A stretch of DNA of 64,000 bases from positions 434,001-498,000 of the forward strand of contig NZ_KN293991.1 in NCBI RefSeq assembly GCF_000768555.3, given 5' to 3'. Each line of letters begins with the position of its first letter. The first letter of the stretch is position 1. This document shows positions 1 through 7,799 of this stretch, one piece after another. The notes under the pieces were generated by a model. It searched no databases and was not told the DNA's origin. It worked only from the letters and a program-made list of their open reading frames with translations. Origin of the DNA: Roseovarius mucosus DSM 17069. GTDB taxonomy: Bacteria > Pseudomonadota > Alphaproteobacteria > Rhodobacterales > Rhodobacteraceae. The position numbers and the translations under genes are program-made.

Positions 1-50
1 CTCTTACAAGAGGTTTTTCATACTAAGATTAGGTGAACAAGCCCCGGAAA

Positions 51-338
51 TCAGTAAAACGCCGCGGCGTTGTTGATCAGCACGATTCGCAGGGCATAAA
101 CCGCCACCAGAACCACCAGTGGGGCCAGATCAATCCCGGACATGGGCGGAAGTATGCGGCGTACACGGCCATAAATCGGCTCTAGCAGGCGATTGAGGCC
201 ATACCAGACCTGCGCCACAAATTGCTGCCGCAGGTTCAGAACCTGGAAATTGATCAGCCAGGACATGATCACATGCGCGATGATGAAGAACCACAGGATG
301 TCGAGAATGAGCATTAGGATCTGGAAAAGCGATTGCAT
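51..338 (-). CDS. YggT family membrane protein
   Basis: Small integral membrane protein of 95 residues, the usual size of a single-repeat YggT protein. Two hydrophobic segments (about residues 5-30 and 70-90) flank a polar middle that carries the family-like run LLEPIYGRVRRILPP followed by IDLAPLVV. YggT proteins are linked to osmotic-shock tolerance and to cell-division or cofactor functions in different bacteria, but the exact role is unsettled. The gene is divergent from the thioesterase gene at 467, with about 128 bases between. The family assignment is firm and the function is not. Confidence 0.85.
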   Translation of the reverse strand: MQSLFQILMLILDILWFFIIAHVIMSWLINFQVLNLRQQFVAQVWYGLNRLLEPIYGRVRRILPPMSGIDLAPLVVLVAVYALRIVLINNAAAFY

Positions 339-466
339 GGGCGGATATCCTCTGGGTCTGGCCGCCTATGACCTATGCAAGCGCGCGCCAAAGCGCAAGC
401 CTGACGCGCGGTCGCGGTTGACGCGCCCCGGCGCGGATGCCAAGCCGCCCGCGAAGGAGACCGAGC

Positions 467-1012
467 ATGTATCCCGTTCTGCGCCTGATGTGGCAATTCT
501 ACCTGCACCGCAATTCCCCGCGCCTGCCGCTGACGGGGACGCATGTGTCGCACCACATTTGCATGCCTTGGGACATCGACCTGTGGCGAGAGTTGAACAA
601 TGGGCGGACGCTGACGATCTTTGATCTGGGACGGATACCACTGGCGGGGCGTGTGGGGCTGATTGGCGCGCTCAAGCGCAATCGCTGGGGTTTGGCGATT
701 GCCGGGGCGAGCGTGCGTTATCGCCGCCGGATCACCATGTTCGAGCGGATCGAAATGCGGTCTCGCCTGCTGTCCTGGGATGATAAATTCGTCTATGTCG
801 AGCAGTCCATGTGGAAAGCATCGGGCGAATGCGCCAACCACATCCTGCTCCGCGCGGCCATCACGGGGCGCGAGGGGATCATCGCGCCGGACCGTGCCGT
901 TGCCGAAATGGGGCAGGACATGCGCGCGCCCGATCTGCCGGACTGGGCCGCAGCCTGGATCGCGGCGGATGCCACACGTCCTTGGCCGCCCATGCCGGAC
1001 ACACAGGAATAG
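467..1012 (+). CDS. Acyl-CoA thioesterase-like hotdog protein (4HBT_2 type)
   Basis: Hotdog-fold protein of 181 residues. The stretch MPWDIDLWRELNNGRTL, then FDLGR, matches the helix-strand region of 4HBT_2/THEM6-type thioesterases, where an N-N pair and an acidic residue line the substrate channel. The open frame extends upstream to 437, but the ATG at 467 is preferred because AAGGAG lies about 8 bases before it and the extra ten residues are basic and unlike the family. The likely role is hydrolysis of an acyl-CoA or acyl-ACP thioester, with unknown substrate. It is followed 57 bases later by a co-directional UMF1 transporter, with short inverted repeats in the gap. Confidence 0.75.
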   Translation: MYPVLRLMWQFYLHRNSPRLPLTGTHVSHHICMPWDIDLWRELNNGRTLTIFDLGRIPLAGRVGLIGALKRNRWGLAIAGASVRYRRRITMFERIEMRSRLLSWDDKFVYVEQSMWKASGECANHILLRAAITGREGIIAPDRAVAEMGQDMRAPDLPDWAAAWIAADATRPWPPMPDTQE

Positions 1013-1068
1013 CTTGCGCAAACCCTGCAAGGGTTGTCATATCCCCTTGAAACCAAAGGGGTTGGGGC

Positions 1069-2454
1069 ATGGCAGGCATATCGCAGCGCAAGCGGATCTG
1101 GGGCTGGTATTTCTTTGACTGGGCTAGCCAGCCCTATCACACGCTGCTTGTGACCTTTGTCTTTGGGCCCTATTTCGCCTCTGTTGCGTCCGAGTATTTC
1201 ATGGGCAGCGGGCTGATCGAAGAGGCGGCGGATGCGCAGGCGCAGGCGATGTGGTCTTGGTGCCTGACGGTGACGGGGTTGATCATCGGGTTGGGGGCAC
1301 CGATCATGGGGGCCTTTGCCGATACCACCGGGCGGCGCTTGCCATGGATCATCGTGTTTTCAATGATTTACGTTCTGGGTGCCACGGCGATCTGGGGCAT
1401 GCTGCCGGATGGATCGAACCTCTGGTGGGGGCTTTTTGCCTTTGGGTTTGGTTTCATCGGGGCGGAATACGCGCTGATCTTCATCAATTCGCAACTGCCC
1501 TCGCTCGGCGAGTCGGAGGAGGTGGGCGACATCTCGGGGTCCGGGTTTGCCTTTGGCTATCTGGGGGGGGTCCTGTCGCTGATGATCGTGCTGGCGCTCT
1601 TGGTCGAGCAGTCAAGTGGCAAGACCCTGATCGGGTTTGATCCGATCCTCGGGCTGGATGCCACGCAGCGCGAGGGGACGCGGGCTGTAGGGCCGTTCAC
1701 GGCGCTGTGGTTCGTGGTGTTTATGGTGCCCTATTTTCTCTGGGTGCGGGATACGGGGCCACGGGGACCGGGTGGAGGTGTGGCCACAGCGCTTGGGACA
1801 TTGCGAAAGACAATCAAGAGCTTACGCCACAGGCTGAGCCTGAGCACCTATCTCGGCTCGTCGATGTTCTACCGCGATGCGCTCAACGGGCTTTACGGTT
1901 TTGGCGGCACCTATGCGATCCTGGTGTTGAACTGGTCGATCACCTCTGTGGGCATTTTCGGGATCATCGGGGCGATTGCCGGCGCGGTGTTTAGCTGGAT
2001 TGGCGGCAAGGCGGACAAGCGGTTTGGCCCCAAGCCGGTGATCAAAGTGGCGATCTGGGCGCTGATGGGGGTCTGCGTGATCGTGGTAGGCATGGATCGG
2101 AGCCAGATTTTTGGGATGCCGCTGGCGGAGGGGTCTAAGCTGCCGGATATGATCTTTTTCGGGTGTGGCGTGCTGATCGGTGGCTTTGGTGGGGTGTTGC
2201 AATCGGCCAGTCGGTCGCTGATGGTGCGGCATACTGATCCGGCTTTACCCACTGAAAACTTTGGACTTTATGGGCTATCTGGGCGGGCGACGGCATTTAT
2301 GGCACCGGCGCTCATCGGCCTTGTGACCACGCTGAGCGGGTCGGCGCGCATCGGGGTTTCGCCGGTGATTTTGCTTTTTGTGATCGGCCTTGTTCTGTTA
2401 CGCTGGGTCAAGGCGGAAGGGGACAGGGAAACATGGGTCGGATCGTCGTCATAA
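1069..2454 (+). CDS. UMF1 family MFS transporter (Atg22-like)
   Basis: Polytopic membrane protein of 461 residues with about 12 hydrophobic segments. The N-terminus, with WGWYFFDWASQPYHT, is the hallmark of the UMF1/Atg22 branch of the major facilitator superfamily. The first loop contains GAFADTTGRRLPWI, the MFS signature between helices 2 and 3. Yeast Atg22 exports amino acids from the vacuole; bacterial substrates are not established. The reading frame overlaps the next gene, mepA, by 22 bases, so the two are probably translated from one transcript. Confidence 0.85.
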   Translation: MAGISQRKRIWGWYFFDWASQPYHTLLVTFVFGPYFASVASEYFMGSGLIEEAADAQAQAMWSWCLTVTGLIIGLGAPIMGAFADTTGRRLPWIIVFSMIYVLGATAIWGMLPDGSNLWWGLFAFGFGFIGAEYALIFINSQLPSLGESEEVGDISGSGFAFGYLGGVLSLMIVLALLVEQSSGKTLIGFDPILGLDATQREGTRAVGPFTALWFVVFMVPYFLWVRDTGPRGPGGGVATALGTLRKTIKSLRHRLSLSTYLGSSMFYRDALNGLYGFGGTYAILVLNWSITSVGIFGIIGAIAGAVFSWIGGKADKRFGPKPVIKVAIWALMGVCVIVVGMDRSQIFGMPLAEGSKLPDMIFFGCGVLIGGFGGVLQSASRSLMVRHTDPALPTENFGLYGLSGRATAFMAPALIGLVTTLSGSARIGVSPVILLFVIGLVLLRWVKAEGDRETWVGSSS

Positions 2455-3356
2455 GTGCGCTGTTGCTAGGGCTTGCGGGCTGTATGCAATCCAAACCGGA
2501 GCCTGAGGCAAGCGGTGTCTTGTCCAGTCAGAGCATCCCCGCCGCGATGCAAGGTGTTCATGCCAAACAACTTTTCGGTGCGCAGCGCGGTGCGTCAGAG
2601 CATAGCCCGGCGGCTTATGGCAGCTATGCCAAGGGTTGTCTGGCGGGCGGCGTCGCCCTGCCCGAGAGTGGACCCACCTGGCAGGCCATGCGCCTGAGCC
2701 GCAATCGCAATTGGGGACACCCGGAAACCATTGATCTGGTTCAGAAATTGTCGCGCGTCGCGGCGCAGCAGCCGGGGTGGAGCGGGCTCTACGTCGGGGA
2801 TATCAGCCAGCCGCGGGGCGGTCCGATGCTGACAGGGCATGCCAGTCATCAGATGGGATTGGATGCCGATATATGGCTGAGACCGGCGGACAATCTGAAT
2901 CTGAGTGCGACGCAGAGAGAAAATATCTCTTCTATTTCAATGCAGAAGGCGAATGGCGCCTATACCAACAGCCAATGGACCCGCGCCCATCACGAGATCG
3001 TAAAGGCCGCCGCCAAAGACCCGCGCACAGCCCGGATTTTCATTTTCCCGGGGGCCAAGGTGCAGATGTGCAAGGATGAACAGGGCGGTGATCGAGAGTG
3101 GTTGCGCAAGGTTCGGCCGTGGTATGGGCATCATTACCATTTCCATGTCAGGCTGAATTGTCCAAGCGGAGCAACGGGTTGCGTGCCACAAGAGCCGATG
3201 CCGCCGGGGGATGGCTGTGCCGAGGCGCAAGAGTGGGTGCGCAATATCCTGAACCCGCCACCGCCCGATCCCAATGCGCCCGCGCCCAAGCCCAAGCGCG
3301 AATTGACCATGGCTGATTTGCCGGGCCAGTGCGTTGCGGTGTTGCAGGCTGAATAA
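2433..3356 (+). CDS. mepA: Penicillin-insensitive murein endopeptidase, lipoprotein form
   Basis: Peptidoglycan endopeptidase of the LAS metallopeptidase group that cuts the D-alanyl-meso-DAP cross-bridge in the periplasm. The metal-binding histidine and aspartate are visible in GHASHQMGLDAD (about residues 135-145) and the second histidine cluster in HHYHFHVRLNCP (about residues 232-243). The 307-residue length is slightly above the Escherichia coli protein. The N-terminus ends in a lipobox, LLGLAGC, with the cysteine at residue 17, so this version is predicted to be membrane-anchored, whereas the E. coli enzyme is soluble. The start overlaps the end of the UMF1 gene. The C-terminus carries a proline-rich linker (PPPPDPNAPAPKPK). 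Confidence 0.92.
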   Translation: MGRIVVISALLLGLAGCMQSKPEPEASGVLSSQSIPAAMQGVHAKQLFGAQRGASEHSPAAYGSYAKGCLAGGVALPESGPTWQAMRLSRNRNWGHPETIDLVQKLSRVAAQQPGWSGLYVGDISQPRGGPMLTGHASHQMGLDADIWLRPADNLNLSATQRENISSISMQKANGAYTNSQWTRAHHEIVKAAAKDPRTARIFIFPGAKVQMCKDEQGGDREWLRKVRPWYGHHYHFHVRLNCPSGATGCVPQEPMPPGDGCAEAQEWVRNILNPPPPDPNAPAPKPKRELTMADLPGQCVAVLQAE

Positions 3357-3464
3357 ATCAGCATGATGCGAAAATTTTTGCGGGCACCACATGATTTTGT
3401 TTTGACAAGCACAAAATCTGTGGCAACCTGTGGATAAGTTCAACAAGCGAAAGGAGGTGGTCCA

Positions 3465-3521
3465 GTGTCTATAGAGGGATTGGAGCGAGGTGTCGGAACA
3501 GTTCGGGAGGGGATCGCCTGA
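3465..3521 (+). CDS. Possible 18-residue leader peptide
   Basis: A GTG-initiated reading frame of 18 codons and a TGA. The AGGAGG core ends 7 bases upstream, an ideal spacing. The peptide would read MSIEGLERGVGTVREGIA, with no run of rare or repeated regulatory codons. Translation is plausible from the ribosome-binding site alone, but whether the peptide matters or only its translation does (for example by controlling RNA folding against the downstream CCACCTCC) cannot be decided here. Confidence 0.35.
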   Translation: MSIEGLERGVGTVREGIA

Positions 3522-3586
3522 GGCAGCCCTTGGGTGAAAACGACCTGAATTGGTGCGCCTAACCGGCCCACCTCCGCGACTTCTAG

Positions 3587-3616
3587 AGGGCCGTTCCCAG
3601 ATGGGACGGCCCTTTT
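3587..3616 (+). terminator. Intrinsic terminator
   Basis: An 11-bp stem (AGGGCCGTTCC with GGGACGGCCCT, one G-U pair) with a 5-base loop is followed by TTTT. It closes the candidate RNA at 3430-3616, or mepA if the two are transcribed together. Confidence 0.75.
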
Positions 3617-3634
3617 GATTGGGCGGTTTGCCTG

Positions 3635-3671
3635 TGTAAGTTCTGTAAGCTTTGTAAGGGGATTTTGTAAG
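3635..3671 (+). repeat. Four short direct repeats TGTAAG
   Basis: TGTAAG occurs at 3635, 3644, 3653 and 3666, so the first three are spaced exactly 9 bases apart and the fourth 13. The block lies between the terminator and the 3' end of the histidine kinase gene. It could be a protein-binding array or a fossil of a tandem duplication. Confidence 0.5.
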
Positions 3672-3717
3672 GTCGTGGGGCATTTTGGGGGCCTCGTGAC
3701 GATTAAATCCGCAGAGA

Positions 3718-3738
3718 GCCCCGGATCAGGTCCGGGGC
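3718..3738. repeat. Partial copy of dispersed GC-rich palindrome
   Basis: The palindrome GCCCCGGATCAGGTCCGGGGC resembles one arm of the larger repeat at 5140-5238 and 25169-25278 (CCCGGGTCAAGCCCGGG). It lies just beyond the histidine kinase stop and could act as a transcript-end hairpin. Confidence 0.5.
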
Positions 3739-3765
3739 GGGGATCTGCGGGGGCATGGCCTTGCC

Positions 3766-5028
3766 TCAAATCAGCGGCAAGATCAGCGCCACTTGCAGGC
3801 CGCCCGACGGCCGGTTGCGCAATTCGAGCCGTCCGCCTGACTGCTCGGCAAAGCCCTTGACCATCGAGAGGCCAAGACCCGAGCCCTCGCCCACCTGCTT
3901 GGTGGTAAAGAACGGCTCTGTTATGCGGTCGATCATGGCGGGGGGCACACCGGGGCCGGTATCCTCGATCAGGAAAGCCACCTCGCGTGCGTCGGGATTG
4001 TCCTGAGCCGAAAGCCGCAAAACGCCCCCCTCGGGGTGCATCGCATCGCGGGCATTGATAGCACAATTCAACAGGGCTGTTTCCAGCAATTGACGGTCTG
4101 CGTGCAGGGTGAGATCGGGCAAGTTGCCCGAAAGAACGACGCGCACGGATTCAGGCAGCAGGCGGCGCAGCGAGAGGGCAAATTCCTCGAGAAAGGGGCC
4201 AAGGGCGATGTTGCTGCGGATCATCTGGGATTTGCGCGAAAAGGCCAGCAGTTGCCGCACCAGATGGGCAGCGCGGTCGCATCCGGTGCGGGCCTCATCC
4301 AGCATGGTTTCCCGCTCGGCCGGATCGGGCAATTCCGAAGCCAGATCGAGATTGCCGCGGATCACGGTCAGGATGTTGTTGAAGTCATGGGCGATGCCGC
4401 TGGTCAGTTGACCGACCGCACGCATTTTTTGCGATTGCACCTCGGCCTCTTGGGCGCTGCGCAGGGTGGCGCGGGTGCGCATCATCGACAGATAGGTCAT
4501 CATATAATAGGCATTGATGCCGAACCCGGCAAAGACGATGGCGATCTGATGGCTCTGGGTCTCGGTCTTTGCGACAAAGGCCAGCACGATGCCGATGACG
4601 CAGAATGTGATCAGGAGCGTGTCCCACATCGCCAGATAAGTCAGATCGGTGTGCCGGCTGAGATTGTAGAGGCCAAGGCCGATCAGCCCGCAGATACCGA
4701 TAAATTCGAACACCCGGGCATCGAGCGTGGTTAGATAAACGGTCATGGCTGCATACCAGCTTGAGATGATCATGCTGGCGAGAAAGAGCGCGCAATAGGT
4801 CGCGCGCCCTTTGGGCAGTTTTGGGGAGCGCAGGAAGAGAATGTAAATCCCGTTGAGGAGACTATAGCCAAAGCCCCATGCCAGCATGAGCGCCTGCCCC
4901 GTGCCGATCCAGAGCAGGACAGCGCCTCCGACGACGATGGCGTGGCGCGTGAGAATCTCGGTCACGGAGGTGGCGTCCGCGTGTCGGAGGATTTCGATCT
5001 GGCGGCGGTATTTAGCCGTGTCTGTCAT
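3766..5028 (-). CDS. Membrane sensor histidine kinase
   Basis: Sensor kinase of 420 residues. The first ~190 residues hold about six hydrophobic segments with no periplasmic sensor domain, so the stimulus is probably sensed in or at the membrane. A dimerisation/phosphoacceptor box follows (SGIAHDFNNIL, histidine near residue 213), then the ATPase boxes N (NCAINARDAM), G1 (DTGPGVP), F (EPFFTTK) and G2 (GEGSGLGLSM). All catalytic motifs look intact. The HDFNN box places it in the NtrB-like/hybrid-derived group, but no receiver domain is fused and no response regulator gene is adjacent, so it is an orphan here. Confidence 0.88.
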   Translation of the reverse strand: MTDTAKYRRQIEILRHADATSVTEILTRHAIVVGGAVLLWIGTGQALMLAWGFGYSLLNGIYILFLRSPKLPKGRATYCALFLASMIISSWYAAMTVYLTTLDARVFEFIGICGLIGLGLYNLSRHTDLTYLAMWDTLLITFCVIGIVLAFVAKTETQSHQIAIVFAGFGINAYYMMTYLSMMRTRATLRSAQEAEVQSQKMRAVGQLTSGIAHDFNNILTVIRGNLDLASELPDPAERETMLDEARTGCDRAAHLVRQLLAFSRKSQMIRSNIALGPFLEEFALSLRRLLPESVRVVLSGNLPDLTLHADRQLLETALLNCAINARDAMHPEGGVLRLSAQDNPDAREVAFLIEDTGPGVPPAMIDRITEPFFTTKQVGEGSGLGLSMVKGFAEQSGGRLELRNRPSGGLQVALILPLI

Positions 5029-5139
5029 GGCGGCCTATGGGGATGAAACGAAAGGCACGTCATAGGAGCATAGGCGAGAAGCCCCTTGCGACGCCACCCA
5101 AAGGTTACGGGACGGGTGCGCGTCTGCGATCAAAGCACG

Positions 5140-5238
5140 TTGCGTCCGATCAGGGTCACATCGCCCCGGCCCCCGAGCCGGGGCCTTGGCGAGGTCCCGG
5201 GCCAAGCCCGGGACGGGTGTGTCTTCGATGGGGCGCAA
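5140..5238. repeat. Dispersed ~100-nt palindromic repeat, copy 1
   Basis: Non-coding block made of two GC-rich palindromes, CCCCGGCCCCCGAGCCGGGG and CCCGGGCCAAGCCCGGG, bounded by TTGCGTCC and GGGGCGCAA, which are near-inverted ends. The same block, inverted, is found at 25169-25278. It sits between the divergent 5' end of the histidine kinase and the 3' end of the GNAT gene. Confidence 0.75.
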
Positions 5239-5244
5239 GCCGCT

Positions 5245-5691
5245 CTAACGGCTGTATTTGATGAACGGGGTCACTGTGGCGATGCGATCGTAAAGTTGGC
5301 GCGCGGTTGTGTTGAACTCTTGCGTCATCCAATAGACCGCCGGGCGCCCATCGGCATCGGCGCAGGCATAGACCGCCTCGATCAGGGCGCGGCCAATGCC
5401 GATGCCGCGGGCCTCGGGGGCGGCGTAGAGATCCTGAAGATAGCAGACCTGTTCCACGCGCCAGTTATGGGCGTGATAGATGTAATGCACCAGACCCACG
5501 GCGCGGCCATCAAGGAGCGCGATCAGCCCGTTCTGATCCGGGTGATCGGGCGAGAGCAACCGGCCAAAGGTGGTGTCATAGACCGTTTCCGGCAGGGTGG
5601 TTTCGTAGAAATCGAGATACGCCCGCCAGAGATCGCCCCAGGCGGGGCGATCATCGGGCACAATCGGGCGAATCTCCAAGGCGGCGGTCAT
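5245..5691 (-). CDS. GNAT family N-acetyltransferase
   Basis: Protein of 148 residues with the GNAT fold. The acetyl-CoA-binding motif A is clear as DLYAAPEARGIGIGRALIE (about residues 87-105), preceded by the beta-strand VCYLQ. The substrate is unknown. Its ATG overlaps the TGA of the ethylmalonyl-CoA mutase gene by four bases (ATGA), so the two are translationally coupled and probably one operon, but a metabolic link is not evident from sequence. Confidence 0.85.
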   Translation of the reverse strand: MTAALEIRPIVPDDRPAWGDLWRAYLDFYETTLPETVYDTTFGRLLSPDHPDQNGLIALLDGRAVGLVHYIYHAHNWRVEQVCYLQDLYAAPEARGIGIGRALIEAVYACADADGRPAVYWMTQEFNTTARQLYDRIATVTPFIKYSR

Positions 5692-7656
5692 TCCGCCGCG
5701 ACCGCCTGAGGATCAACGAGGGTGACGATATCCATCATGATGGTGTTGAGCTCGAAATCCTTGGGGGTATAGACCCGCGCCACGCCCATTTCGCGCAGGC
5801 GGCGGGCGTCATCCTCGGGGATGATGCCGCCGACGATCACCGGCACGTCGCCAAGCCCCCGCCGCGCGCATGCGGTCCATCAGATCCTCGACCAGCGGCA
5901 TATGGCTGCCGGAGAGGATCGAGAGGCCGACGACATGGGCGCGATCTTCGAGCGCGGCATTGACGATCTGTTCCGGGGTGAGGCGGATGCCCTCGTATCC
6001 GATGTCCATGCCGCAATCGCGGGCGCGACAGGCGATCTGTTCGGCCCCGTTGGAATGGCCGTCAAGGCCGGGTTTGCCGACAAGGAATTTGAGGCGGCGT
6101 CCAAGCCGGTCCGAGACCGCGTTGACGGCATCGCGGATGTGATCCAGACCTTCGGTCCGGTTCGAGGGGTTGGCAGACACGCCCGTGGGCCCGCGATATT
6201 CGCCAAAGACCGCGCGCATCTGTGCGGCCCATTCGCCGGTGGTGACACCGGCGCGGGCGCAGGCGATAGAGGGCTCCATCACGTTGCGCCCCTCGGCGGC
6301 GGCGGCGCGCAGGGCGGCGAGGGTGGATTTGACGGCGGCCTCGTCGCGGGCGGCGCGCCAGTCCTTGAGGCGGGCGATCTGTTCGGCCTCGACCGCCGGA
6401 TCAACCACCATGATGCCGCCATCCTCGGTTTGTAGCGGCGAGGGCTCTCCTTCTTGCCAGCGGTTGACGCCGACGACGATGGTGTCGTTGCGCTCGATCC
6501 GGCCAAGGCGGTCGGCGTTCGACTCGACCAGGCGGGACTTCATATAGGCGATGGCGGACACCGCGCCGCCCATGGAATCGAGATTGGCAAGCTCGTGCCG
6601 CGCGCCGTCCTTGAGCGCCTCGACCTTGGCATCCACGGCGGGGTTGCCATCGAAGAGGTCGTCGAATTCAAGGAGGTCGGTTTCATAGGCGAGGATCTGT
6701 TGCATCCGCATCGACCATTGCTGATCCCAAGGGCGCGGCAGGCCCAACGCCTCGTTCCAGGCCGGAAGCTGCACCGCGCGGGCGCGCGCGCGTTTCGAGA
6801 GGGTGACGGCCAGCATCTCGATCAGGATGCGGTAGACGTTGTTTTCCGGCTGCTGTTCGGTGAGGCCCAGCGAATTGACCTGCACGCCGTAGCGGAAGCG
6901 GCGGTACTTGGCGTCCTGGATGCCGTAGCGCTGTTCGAGGATTTCATCCCAGAGATCGACGAAGGCGCGCATCTTGCACATTTCGGTGACAAAGCGGATG
7001 CCCGCGTTGACGAAGAAGGAAATCCGCGACGCGAGCGCCGGGAAATCGGCGGCGGGCACGCGCGGGCGCAATTCGTCGAGCACCGCGATGGCCGTGGCAA
7101 GGGCAAAGGCCAGTTCCTGCTCGGGCGTGGCCCCCGCCTCTTGCAGATGGTAGGAACAGACGTTCATCGGGTTCCATTTGGGGACATTCGTGTAGCAGTA
7201 TTCGGCCACGTCGCCGATCATCTTGAGGCTGGGCGCGGGCGGGCAGATATAGGTGCCCCGGCTGAGATATTCCTTGATGAGGTCATTCTGCACCGTGCCT
7301 TGAAGGGCGGTCACATCGGCGCCCTGTTCCTCGGCCACGGCGATATAGAGCGCCAGGAGCCAGGGGGCGGTGGCGTTGATGGTCATCGAGGTGTTCATCT
7401 GGTCGAGCGGGATCTGGTCGAAGAGCGTCCGCATGTCGCCCAGATGGCAGATGGGCACGCCCACCTTGCCCACCTCGCCTTTGCTCAGGATATGGTCGCT
7501 GTCATAGCCGGTCTGCGTGGGCAGGTCGAAGGCCACGCTGAGGCCGGTTTGCCCCTTGGCGAGATTGGCGCGGTAGAGCGCGTTGGATTTCGCGGCGGTG
7601 GAATGGCCCGCATAGGTGCGGATCAACCAAGGCTTGTCTTTCTGCGGCTGCGACAT
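5688..7656 (-). CDS. ecm: Ethylmalonyl-CoA mutase (frameshifted near C-terminus)
   Basis: Adenosylcobalamin-dependent mutase that converts (2R)-ethylmalonyl-CoA to (2S)-methylsuccinyl-CoA in the ethylmalonyl-CoA pathway. The N-terminal barrel domain covers about residues 1-490 and contains FDLPTQTGYDSDH and TMTINATAPWLLALY. The C-terminal B12 domain has KPGLDGHSNGAEQIA, with the base-off histidine near residue 533. The uninterrupted frame from 7656 ends after 615 residues in a nonsense tail. A run of five C at 5856-5860 (five G on the coding strand) has one base too many. Removing it yields ...MRAAGLGDVPVIVGG... and a 655-residue protein ending at 5688, the normal family length. Placement next to ccr distinguishes Ecm from ordinary methylmalonyl-CoA mutase. 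Confidence 0.93.
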
Positions 7657-7799
7657 ACGGGGCCTCGTGAATCAGGGGGCGTAATTTTGTTTCGTTTCGA
7701 CGCAGGGTATAGGCAAGAAGGTTGCGCTGTCAATTCGCTGCATTGCGGCATATGGGTTGGGGCATTTACGAAAACCCAAAACCCTGATTTGGTGCGGTC
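7657..7799. promoter_or_regulatory. Divergent intergenic region ecm / acyltransferase
   Basis: The 143 bases between two divergent starts must hold the ecm promoter and probably that of the acyltransferase. I see AT-richer patches and loosely repeated elements (TTGCGCTG, TTCGCTGC, TTGCGGCA at about 7720-7750) but no operator I can name. No good ribosome-binding site precedes the ATG at 7800. Confidence 0.4.

Larger units (their letters stand above)
3430..3616 (+). ncRNA. Candidate small RNA or leader with 16S-complementary segment
   Basis: This gene-poor stretch between mepA and the convergent histidine kinase ends in a strong intrinsic terminator (3587-3616), yet no gene on this strand follows. 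At 3449-3465 it contains GAAAGGAGGTGGTCCAG, which matches the reverse complement of the conserved 16S rRNA 3' end at 16 of 17 positions; the odd base still allows a G-U pair. CCACCTCC at 3568-3575 is exactly complementary to GGAGGTGG at 3453-3460, so the transcript could sequester its own ribosome-binding segment. A TTGACA lies at 3402-3407 but no good -10 box was found, so the 5' end is a guess. I do not recognise a named RNA family. Confidence 0.5.

Noticed and set aside
1-18. Small hairpin CTCTT-AC-AAGAG followed by GTTTTT
   Set aside because: The loop would be only two bases and the element is cut by the window edge, so a terminator cannot be claimed.
314-1030. Long minus-strand open frame opposite the thioesterase gene
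   Set aside because: Its product is Arg/Pro/His-rich with no domain, the usual shadow of a GC-rich gene on the other strand; the plus-strand frame has a good ribosome site and a recognisable fold.
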